Part shown: positions 45,927 to 57,700 of the stretch, in pieces | Position numbering within the stretch: position 1 is the stretch's first letter | Layout: every line of letters begins with the position of its first letter | Made by a program: the position numbers and the translations under genes | NCBI GenBank assembly: GCA_000149265.1 | Contig: CH001993.1 | Coordinates: 573,355 to 637,354 of the forward strand | Length of the DNA: 64,000 bases | Origin: Ciona savignyi | Taxonomy: Eukaryota; Chordata; Ascidiacea; Phlebobranchia; Cionidae | Direction: 5' to 3' | The notes under the pieces: generated by a model | The model's input: only the letters and a program-made list of their open reading frames with translations | Told to the model about the DNA's origin: nothing | The model's database searches: none

Positions 45927-48711
45927 ATTGAAAGTTAAAAAGTTACAGCAGGATCTTTAGTGCTGCCATTCGTTCAATGGAATTCTCATTTGATTGTATT
46001 CTGCAGTTTTGAATGCTTGACACCAGAGTAAACCTTAAGTTGAACATGCGAGATGGGATGGCTCTAAGGTGGGCACTTGCTTGCCAATGGACTAGTCAGA
46101 ATCATTGCATGCCTTCAAAGAGTATATTTGTACTGATACTTATGGCCAAAGTAGTTTTAGCTTAGGATATTCAAGGTTAATACTCGTGAATGGGAAAATG
46201 CAATGGGCATTATTAAATGGGTAATCATCAGATTGCCTCTTGTGCACCATGTGGGGGTGGGTTAGGGTTACCAGACCAATTACTATTTTGTGTACATTCC
46301 TTTAATTTATATTCATTTTTTGCTCCACTGGGTTAAGTCAATGTTCGTAAAATGCGTCGACCAATGACACAGCCGACTAGCTAGCGACTGGTTTCAAATC
46401 TGCAACCCTTCATCTGAAAAGTGACGCACTAAACTTCCATGCCATTCCATTTAAGAGCAGGGTAAAGCCTCACCTAATATTGACGTGTTTTAATGCTTGT
46501 AAGTTTTACCGTCTTTTCATGTTTCTGTGCCGTGATTTAATTTATTTTCTGTTTTACTAATAGGGCAAAAAATGAATAAACTAAACTACACCATTCTTTG
46601 ATGGTCAGCTTTTTTCGTGGACTATATGTTAGAATTTTTCGCCGAAACGCATTTATATAAGATATTATAACATGTCATTTAAAATTAAAATACGTAGTAT
46701 AAGACTGTAATGTAGCCTATTCACTTACATTGGCCATAAAATAAAGTATACATATCAGGGTTGCCAGACGCAAAGTACGCTTTACGGCCAAACTGTTTTT
46801 GCTTTACGGCCAAAATTCGGCCAATTTGTATCAAGTGCAAAATAAACTATTTAATTTAGCCAATTGGGCTATTTATCTCTTTATTTGTTGAAAAATTGTA
46901 TAATTTTAATTCCCCCCAGACTTGTCAAACCCGTTCAAATACTATACAGGAATTTCTATCGTTATTATTTTATTTTAAAACGTCATAATCAGCTTTGTGA
47001 TTTGGGAATGAGACAGTTGATATTAATTTATTTCCATATACTGTCTCTCTTTTTTCCTTTATTTCTACTTCAGCGTAAAAATAATATGACGCTTCGGCCA
47101 AAAACTTGACAATATTCTTATACGGCCAAATTCGGCCAGATTTTTCCGCACGGCCAAACTATTTTTTTTGCGTCCGGGACGATTTTGGTACGGCCAAATT
47201 TCTGAAATTTGGCCGTGAAAAAGGCCAAATGGCAACCCTGATACATATCATCTTTAAAAAATGTTTGGGTTGATGCATTTCCCGCGAAAACTAATAATTA
47301 CTCCATGAAACAATTGGCCCACTCAATGCAACATAAACGTTACATTTGTGTATCACGCAGGCTTTCGATGGTTATTTTTTAAGTATTTAGAAAACTATAT
47401 AACCTTTGTATGTTGAAATAAAACCACTTTAAAATCGGCGGTTAATATTATTACACTACAACAATTACAGTTTTGGTGTTTTATTATTTTATACAGCTAG
47501 ACTTCCAACGCAGGACCAATGGATTGTCCGCAAAGGATGTTTTTGTCTAATGGAAATTTAAGTCTTTCGCGTTAACCATTCGCCAAATGTTAACCCCATT
47601 GCATTTAATCTAGAATTTCTATTATCATCGTCATCTATGACGGTGACATAGAAATCGTAATGGCGTAAAATAGAAAAATAAAAATTCGGAGTTTCTACTG
47701 TGGGATATTTTTATTAACATTTTAATTCTTCGTAACTGTTGTCCGTAGTCGGGAGTCAATTCTTAATTGTTTTCGTTATTTTTACCTTAAATCCGGTAGC
47801 TTTAAGGCAAACAAACAATCCGTTTTTCCTAAATGTGATTTGTTTATATGATTGAATAGGCCAAGGTAGTTAGCATAATTCACTCGCATGTGGAACATAC
47901 GAAATCGGAAAGTGTAATCCTTACTTTAAAATCGGTCGCTGCAGTTGATAAAATACATAAAGCCTACTGCTTCGTGCTTATCTTAATCTGTCCTAACACT
48001 ATTTTCGATATAAAATAGCTTAAGTAGGCTCGTTTTATTAACATTTAGAATAAGGACAATGCGTGAGATGAAATTTTAGTATGTGTTTGCCAATAATCAA
48101 CAATTTTACTAAATATATTAAAATTGTTAAATTTTAATTTATTAAGTATGTTTTTGTGATTTATTTATAATTCAGTGCATTTTGCAAAGCATGACGTTTG
48201 CATGCACGACATAACAAAATGCGTGCCAAACCGTAGAAACCATTTAATAAAAAACTCAAAACGACTAAAATTAACAACAATGTCCTTAATGTTGCATGCA
48301 AAAGATTTTGTTAAAAACTATAATGCTTTTCTGACTAGTTGGCTATAACCCTGAAACAACTAAAGATGTATTATAGTAAATAAATATTTAGACAGAAGAA
48401 ATAAAGTAATGTCAGAAGGTCCCAAACATCACAATAACTTTAGAATGGGAATGCCGTTTCTGGGTTCAATTGTACAACAGTGGTGGTTCTAGATGTTTTA
48501 GTTTACTTAATTTCATTGTATGTACAATAACTGGATGTGTTTATAATCCAACTACTTCAGCTTTCAAGACCATGAAAACATTTGCATAAAATCAGCCAAA
48601 CAAAAGTGACATGCTGGAATTTTGTTATCACAGAATAGTAGGGACTAGACAGATGGTAGTAATGCTAGACACAATGCACAAATTTGTTTGGAAGTGATTT
48701 GAGGGTGAATA
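45927..48711. other. Head-to-head intergenic region of LINS1 and SETD1
   Basis: Carries both promoters. It holds a decayed minus-strand SINE at about 46164-46445 and a hAT-like element at 46756-47240. The rest is AT-rich with no exon seen. Confidence 0.55.
46756..47240. mobile_element. Non-autonomous hAT-like element, 485 bp
   Basis: Ends CAGGGTTGCCA and TGGCAACCCTG, with a perfect 8-bp duplication ATACATAT (46748-46755, 47241-47248). Both ends carry several copies of TTACGGCCAAA, typical of subterminal transposase-binding repeats. The TSD fits the nTnnnnAn pattern of the Ac branch. There is no transposase. Confidence 0.88.
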
Positions 48712-51700
48712 ATGAAGAAGCATTCTGCTTCGTCTGCGTTCCGCGGTAATTTCAAGTTGTTGGTTGACCCCCAACTAAAGAAAGGACAAGAGAAGCTAAT
48801 CAGATTCAACGGGGGACAGTATAGTTGCGACGTAAGTGCTCTGTTGGATTTATTTCATCAAAGATATAATTTTAAACCTTTGGGTTTTTATTTTAAAGGT
48901 CTACCTATATGCCCATAGTTGGGGATTCTAGGGGTGCATCATGTACTGAGGACTACAAAATTGCACCCCTGAAACCCTTAATGTGAACTTAAATTACTTG
49001 ACGATAATAATTAAAACAATCTTGTTACCAAAAAATGATCATTTAACCAAATGATTATTTTTTGCACCTGCTGTAACAACTTTTTGAATGTTGATACATT
49101 TTATAAGAGTTTGGTTTGAATTGTAGAAAATTAAAAAGTCCCCGCTGTAGTTATATTGGTGTGCATTAATAATCTTTATATTCAAAGCTCTTGTATTCCA
49201 GAACCATGGCCAGGCAGCAGTGGTGGTACGAGATCCACGTGCCAGAGTGTCCAGGTTGTGGTCTAGGAAGGAGGTTATTGATCTCCCAGTGCCAAGATAC
49301 AAGGTGGTATTTGTGCACTTATTTATCTAACAATGTCATCGATTGTATATTTTCTCAAGTGCATGATTGTATATTTGCCTCTTACTACTATCTAGCTATA
49401 TGCGCTAAGGTTACAATGAATCGGTTTTAACTTGGTGATAAAGTTTTTCATACTTAATATGGAAATTTCAGTCATGACCCCCCATAAACCTGACAAGCAT
49501 GCTTATCCCGATACCTTAAAAAGTAACTTAAAAGTTGACCTAATTAACAAATTAAATTAAAATAATATATATTTAATCAGATTAATTGTGTGTTAAAATA
49601 AAAAATTGGCGGCAGCATTTACAAATTCCATTTTTTTGATTCCTTATTTTTACAAATATTTCACACAGGTTGACGAGAATTACACGGGTGACGTACCTCC
49701 CAGAGAAGTCACCTTCTCCAAACTAAACGACAACGTCACCAAGCAGTTCATGGAGCAACTCTGTTCGAAGTTTGGCAAATTGGAGCGAGTCCGTGTGTAT
49801 CACCACCCCAAAACCAACAAGCACATGGGCCTTGCTAAGGTATTGGTTGAGAATTATCATTATATGATTATGACACATTGTTTTTTAGGTTGTCTTTCAT
49901 TCGATCAAATCAGCATCAATCTGCATTTCTTCTCTCCATCAAACTTCAATTATGGGGAATATTATAAGAGCTGAAATAGATAGCAAAGGTGAACAATAAA
50001 AACCAAAGTGCATATTATTTTTGCAGTAAAATAGTTTCACTACAATAGAATAAAATACAACAATAAAATCAATTACAGTAAAAAAGAGTTTTTAGATCAT
50101 AATGAATAAAATTGTGAGTATAAGCAAAAGACGAGCATTTTGTGTTATTCGCCACTCTTTTTGTCTGCAATGTTGTAGAAGAATAAAGGATACTTTTATG
50201 TCTCCTGTGAATTTGATATATTTTCATGTCTCCCTGTGAATTTGATATTTATTTGTTATTCCATGCAGGAGAGCTTCTGAAACATTTGTTCAACAAGATA
50301 ATTCGAGGAGAGATACTTGCGGAAACGATGCCGGATGTGATCCGACACACACAGGAGAAGTCGAGACCAACGGAGGATCGGAGGAAGTCGTTACAAGAGG
50401 ATCCCCGGTGAGTGATGCTGCTCATTGAGTGATGCTGGTGATTGAGTGATGCTGTTCAGTGAGTGATGCTGCTCATTGAGTGATGCTGCTCATTGAGTGA
50501 TGCTGTTCATTGAGTGATGCTGCTCATTGAGTGATGCTGCTCATTGAGTGATGCTGCTCATTGAGTGATGCTGTTCATTGAGTGATGCTGCTCATTGGGT
50601 GATGCTGCTCATTGAGTGATGCTGTTCATTGAGTGATGCTGCTCATTGAGTGATGCTGCTCATTGAGTGATGCTGCTCATTGAGTGATGCTGTTTATTGA
50701 GTGATGCTGCTCATTGAGTGATGCTGTTCATTGAGTGATGCTGCTCATTGAGTGATGCTGTTCATTGAGTGATGCTGCTCATTGAGTGATGCTGTTCATT
50801 GAGTGATGCTGCTCATTGAGTGATGCTGTTCATTGAGTGATGCTGCTCATTGAGTGATGCTGCTTATTAAGTGATGCTGCTTATTGAGTGATGCTGGTGA
50901 TTGAGTGATGCTGCTCATTGAGTGATGCTGGTGATTGAGTGATGCTGGTGATTGAGTGATGCTGCTTATTGAGTGATGCTGGTGATTGAGTGATGCTGGT
51001 GATTGAGTGATGCTGCTTATTGAGTGATACTGTTTATTGAGTGATGCTGTTCATTGAGTGATGCTGTTCATTGAGTGAGGAATTAGGAGTAAACTCGATG
51101 ACACGCAGGAGGAGGTCGTCGAGCGATCGGAAGTCCTCCGTTGACCAACCATCCTCCCCATGGACCTCGTACACCACCTGCATCCGGACCAATGAAGTCA
51201 AGCAAAAGGTTTCAAATCTTAGTTTTATTGCATTAATATTTGTAATCAATCTTTTTTTATTGATAGGTGTTAGTTTAGTTTTGTTTTCATAAAATATGAT
51301 AAACAACCTCTGTTTAAACGAGAGGCTTAACGTCAATTTTATTGGCTTAACATGTTTATCATAATTTCCTTAATATTCAAACTGGTATGGTCATCCATTG
51401 GTAGTTGTACTTGTTTATTTGCACTAGGTCGAGTTACAGGGTGATCCAACCTCCCACGATGAAATCAATGAGATGAGTGGCACACAAGCTGTGAGGAGGA
51501 AACGTAAGAAGATGACTCGCAGACATGAAAGAACTTCCGGAAGCGACGTCGACACAGAATCGAACGCCACTTGGTCCACCGAACTTGAACACCGCATCGA
51601 GAGTATGCTGCATGGGAATCAGAAGTCCAACTTGGATGGATCGAGTCGCTCGTCCAGCAGAGAGATGAAGAGCACGAGCAGCTCAAGCGAGGTGAAGGTG

Positions 51701-54700
51701 GGACACACCGAGGATGATAGCTCCGGAGATGAGAGTGACATCTTCGTCTCCCACAACACCCCGAATCACGTCGAGAGCATTGATTTGGAGGATGGGGAGT
51801 GTTCAGGAGACGAGCCGCCACATCCTCACCCACCATCCCCCCATCCGACCCACCAGGGAGAGGAGTACGAGTCGGAACCAGAGGCCCCCACATACTCCCC
51901 ACCCATGGTTACCTCGGGGAACGAGAATTCCCACCACGGACAATCCCCGGTTCACATCCCTACCCGCTCCCCACCACGCCCAGTTGAAATGAAGCCAGAA
52001 CCGATGAATTACGATCGACATAGACCAAATAGTCCCATTGACTTCCCACGTCGATCTCGAAGCCCGTTCCATCATGATAGGTACCGACCACGTTCCAGAA
52101 GTCCCGAGTACCTAGAAAGACGTCACTTCGAGAGGTTTCACCCCCGTCACCGTAGTCCGTCATTCGAACACCGGCATCGACACAGCCCCCCACCGTTCGA
52201 TCATCACCGACCGCGGGGGCGTAGTCCTTTTAACCCAGGTGCCCCCTATGGGGGTTATAGGGGAAGACCCAACAGCCCCGGCTACAACCGTCCGATGGAC
52301 TTTCCACCCGGTCATCCGGAGTTCCGTGGTCGGAGGAGTCCAAGTCCTCGATTCGGTAGGAGGAGAAGGAGCATCTCACCCCTCCACCCGAGGTTTGGCA
52401 TCCGACGAGAGTTTGACGTTAGTCCCCGGCGTGAAAGATACCGCCGAACTCCTCCAGGCTTGGGGAGGCATCGGCGAGAACCCAGTCCCCGTTTTGCTGA
52501 CTTCGATCGACATCGGAGACGGAGCCCCGGGTTTCATAGAGAACCCCATTTTCACCCTCCTTCCAGCCCCGATTCACGAAGGTTACGCGACAAACGAGAA
52601 CTTCCCCCCGAATTCCAGGAACGTTGGTCACGTCAGCGCTCCCAAAGCCCCCACCACCTACCACACTTCAGGTACACCCACAACTTCTAAGTTCTAACTA
52701 AATGTTAGCCCAATTATCACATAATATTTTATTATGGTCTATTTATTCACTTTATCCTCATCTGATTGATTATTAATAGGGTTTCCAGTTTGGTTTTCCA
52801 TAACCCAAATGCTTGACTGACATTATCGGGTTATATATGTGGTGGTTAAGAAAATAAGTTTAAGTCTGGTTATATTTAACTCAGGCTCGTTAGCTCAATC
52901 TTTGCATATTGGCCTGGTTAAAAGCTAAAAGGTGGTGAGTTTAAAACACGAAGTGAAACTTAGCAATGTTTCCATTCTATTTAGCATTCTTGAACATTCT
53001 TGAATAACGCAGGTAACCTAGCTGTGGTCACAAGATAATCTCACAAATGCTCATTTTAAATCCGCCCCTACATTTCCCACCCCAATATTTCTATTTGCTT
53101 CTAGAAGTATCTCTCCCCCCCGACACGATTGGAGGTCACCCACGAGAAAGAAGCCCCGATCACCCAAACATGTGGACGATCGGCCGTACTCCCCCGGGGA
53201 TTTGCAGGTCGGCGTGGACCCCACATCTGCCCCACCCCCCAACACAGGTGGGTCATCATTCTATCACCCACCGACGCACAAGTACATGGTTGGTTGCACA
53301 ACTATTGCAGATAACGGTCCAGTGAAGCGGGGACAACTGAAGAGGAAGCTGACAGCATCCTCGGATCAGGAGAGTCTCCCGCAGATATCGCTGGATGCGA
53401 GGTTGAGAGAGATGACTGGTGAGGAGCCGGAAAGTCCTCCTCTCTCCCCATATGTCTCCACTGAAGCAGAGATCCAGATTTCCAACCAGCAGGTAATTAG
53501 CTGTTGGTAGCTCCATGGTTGAAGTATCGACTATCACTGGAATGGTTGTAGGATCGAAATCAGTTGATTGTTCTGGATGAAAGCACTTCCCAGAGCCCAA
53601 GCGGATATTGGTTTTAAATCAGTAAAACTACATAATATTTTTTTACACATTGCATCGGCGCCAGTAACTTGATGGTTTGATCCTTATCTGACAATTGCGC
53701 TTGAAACGTTTACCCTTTTTCCATGACGTGATATCGTTATCCATCAGGAACTACAGGAGTTCTTTGTCCCTCACTGTTCATTTGTGGTAAATGTTGTATT
53801 ATGCGTTTCTGTAGTACCAACTGCCTCAAACAGGCAAAGAAACACGAGGTATAAACAATTATTTGGTGCGGGGAATGTAGGAATTTTAAGCGTGTGGGGA
53901 GTAATCATTAGAAATCATCGGCCACAATGCAATAAACTAAGGAATGGTTAAGATGAGATGCGACCAAATACACAATACAACAGTAAATAAACCTGAATAT
54001 CCGGTTTTAAAGTGTTGCCTGCACAGGAGGAGGCAGTGGTTATCGGGTCAGATGACATGGAGATATCATCAGGTGGAAGCACTCATTCCCCGAATATCAA
54101 CGAGAAAGTTTGCTTCAACCCTCCGCAAAACCATCCCTGGCAGTATCCCCAGCATGAGATGTGGAACGGATACAACCCAAGGTACACAGTACGCATCATC
54201 TGTATCTCGGGTTAAAGTACCACTTATATCACAGAATGCAGATGTGGTGCCAACAGCCAGGCGCTCAACCTGCAAGGTTCCCACCACCAAATGGCTTCCC
54301 TCACCCACAATTCATGCAAGGTAACTATTGACTCTCATTGTTGGTTTTACTTCGTCTGACCGGTTAGTCTGGTGGTTTAGTGTGACGCCTTTTAAACGAA
54401 AGGTTAAAGGTTCCGAACTAGTCGCTAGCAAGTCATTTGTGTCCTTGGGCAAGGCACTTAACGGACATTGCCTAAACCCAGCGGATTAATGGGTTTTACC
54501 AAAATAAAGGAACGTCTATATCACAAACAACACACTGGCAATAGCTCCGGTAACCCGACTGTGGGCGCGAGGTGATCTGACGATTGCTTGTGTGTGGACA
54601 CCCTTGGTTTTCCCATTCACGGAGATAAACATCGAATGTCCTATCCTATTTCATGTCCCTCGATTAATTGCAGATTGTCCGATCGATGTGAAGATGTTAC

Positions 54701-57700
54701 CCCCTCCACCCCCGGGATGGAACAATCGGCCGTGGGTCCAACCCCCCATGTCCCACATCCCATCCTCATTCATGGGGAATCCCCACATGCATGACATCAC
54801 CCCGAACAAAGCGATAGCCAACTGCGCATTGAACAAAGTTTCAGCTGAGCTCAAGGAAATAATGAAAAAGGATCTCAATCGTAAAGTTATTGAGTCGATG
54901 GCTTTCAAAGTGTATGAAGCATGGTGGGATGCACAATATGCTGCCAGGAACCCAAAACCGATAACCGTGAAACCCACTCCAATGACAGCCAGCATTAAAC
55001 TCGAAACGCCCGCACCGATAGAGGTGAATAATGAAGTGAAAAATGAAAGCAAGCCAAAGCTGCCAGCATTACTAAACACATTCGATCCACTGAATTGGGC
55101 CAAGGGCTCAATGGAAATGGATGGATTTAGAATTGGGTTGGGATTACGCTCGGCGATATCAAAGATGCCTTCGTTCCGGGTTAAGAAGCGTACACCGTCA
55201 CCTACGATTGACAAGTCCAAACTGCTCAACAAACCTAAAGGTAACTTCACATTTAGTCCACAAGTCTTGTTCGAAACATTCCTGGATCTCATTAAGTGGT
55301 TTAAAAGGGGTCGACAATAGTTTTTGCAATATAGACCCGGTTCATTTAACCGGAATAAAATCAGGCAGTATTTCACAGACCGATATATAAATTTATATTC
55401 GGGAGAGCTATTGAAATTCATACTTGATGCATATCCTTGCAAAAGGTAATGCATAAAACATGATACAACAACTTGATATGTGTTGTGTATTGCTGTTTGG
55501 TATCAAATTCCTCTTGACCCGACAATGGGCCGCATATGAGGATTGCCAATGGTTTAAAACAGGCATGGGCAACATACGGCTTGCAGGCCTGGTCCGCCCC
55601 ATGAAGGAATTTTGACCGGCCCGCAGACTGTCTCTAAACATACCCTGTAATTAAAATATTGAATACTATTCATGTAATAATCCGGCCCACTAAAAACTTC
55701 ATTTTCCCCCATCTGGCCCGCCGACTAGAGAAGTTACCCACCCCTGGGTTAAAACATACATTACCACCACCATTACAGGCCAAGTAAAGGATGAACGTGG
55801 ACCTCGTAAAAGAATCCGTCTCACGTTGGACAGTGAAGGTGAAGACCAGGGTGAGAGTGATTACTCCGATGCCGATGACAAGAAACCAGACTTACATGGT
55901 GAGTGTTGGTATGTAGGTTGGTGATGGTGGTTACAATGTGTTCGCTTAGGTCGTCTTGACGTGGATGAAGTGTTTAGCTCTTCTTCATCAAGTTCGGAGG
56001 AAGATTCAAGCGAGGATGAAACTGATGACGCTTCTGAAGAGGTGGGCTGTTTGTAGCTGTATTTATTTGTTAGGGGGCTGTTTGTAGCTGCAACAAATCA
56101 ATGTAGTTACATTTATTTGTTGCGCATAGTTTAACTTTGAGATTCATTACAGGATGAGCAATTGAAGAGCTTCTCCAAACCAGTTGAAGATGTTGATTTA
56201 GAACCTCCATCAAAGAGGAAGAGAGAAAATCTCGATAATGACGTTCAGAGGTTAGTTTTCCTATCACTACATTTCAACAGATTTTAATGTCAACATTTCA
56301 ACCTATTCCCACTTGTACATTTCAACCCATACCCACATTACAGATCAGAAGATGTAATGAAAGCTGCCTCCTTGTTGTCGGAATTGCAATCGAAGTCTGT
56401 TCCAACCAACTCAATGAAACATATTCATCCGAAGAAGAGGTTTCGATTGCTTTCCACCGATGCCACAAGTCATGAGGTGACTATCATGTATGATCCACTT
56501 ATCGAATGAGCATAGTATGATTCACGAATCTCATTAACATCATGATTTATGAATCTCATAAACATCATATGGATAGGATAGGATATTCATGTTTATCCCC
56601 GTGAATGGGAAAACTAAGGGGGTTAATACACGGGCAATCGTCAGATCACCTCGCGCCCACCGCCGGGTTACCGGAGCTATTACAGTGTATTGTATATGAT
56701 AGACACGCTCCTTCAATTTGGTAGAACCCTTTAATCCGCTATAAATGTCCGTAAAGTTCCTTGCCCAAGAACACAACCGACTAGGTAGCGACCAGTTTCG
56801 CACCTGCTACCTTTCGGTTGAAAAGCGACGCATTTAACCGTTAGACCAACCGGCCGGACTGATCCATGATCCACGAATCTCACGAACATAATATGATCCA
56901 CCAATCTCATGAACATCATATGATCCACGAATCTCATGAACATCATATGATCCACGAACATCATATGATCCATATATCTCATGAACATCATGTGATCTAT
57001 GTATCTCCTGAACATATGATCCACGAATCTCACGAACATCATATGATCCACAAATCTCACAATCATCATATGGTCCATGAATCTCATGAACATCATATGA
57101 TCCACGAATCTCATGAACATCATATGATCCACCAATCTCATGAACATCATATGATCCCCAGACCTCCCGATTACGCTCGGATGATGAGTTGGCAGGGATG
57201 AGCGACAAGGAGAAAGCTGTCGAATCTGCCGAGGCTTCTCGACGCGATCAATGAAAGTTGACTCCTGAGAGGCGCATTATTCGATCCTATAAGCAATAGG
57301 TGTATCTTCAAAATTACCAAATTTCTTAATAATATATCATCATTTGAAACATTACCCCCCCAAATCACCCGATAATTTAATATCTGGCACATTAGCCATA
57401 CAAAGGTTATCCCCAAAATTACAAAATACCTTAATATACAACATCACATTTGAAAACATTACCCCCTATATCATCCGATCACTTAATATCCGGCATTACC
57501 CATGCAAAGATTATCCCCATAATTACAAAATTTCTTAATATATTCTTAATAATATATTATCATTTAAAACATTACCCCAAATCACCCGATAATTTAATAT
57601 ACTGAATTACCAATGCAAGGATTATCTTCCTAATATCACCTGAAAACCTAAAAAATACGACATCACCCAGTTAAAGATTACACCCGCTGTCACCCTTCAG

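Noticed and set aside
50408..51077. CRISPR-like regular repeat
   Set aside because: The 17-bp units are directly adjacent with no spacers, in an intron of an animal gene; it is a minisatellite.
51465..52193. Several open frames on both strands of the GC-rich block
   Set aside because: They are shadows of SETD1 exon 7; the low stop frequency follows from its Arg/Pro/Ser-rich composition.
54651..55454. 267-codon open frame on the minus strand
   Set aside because: It is the exact shadow of SETD1 exon 11 on the other strand, and exon 11 has clear homology.
56731..57208. Open frames of 111-139 codons with repeated [13 protein letters not shown] and DHMMF-like units
   Set aside because: They come from a 27-bp tandem repeat whose length is a multiple of three, so all frames stay open. 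No start, splice or homology supports them.
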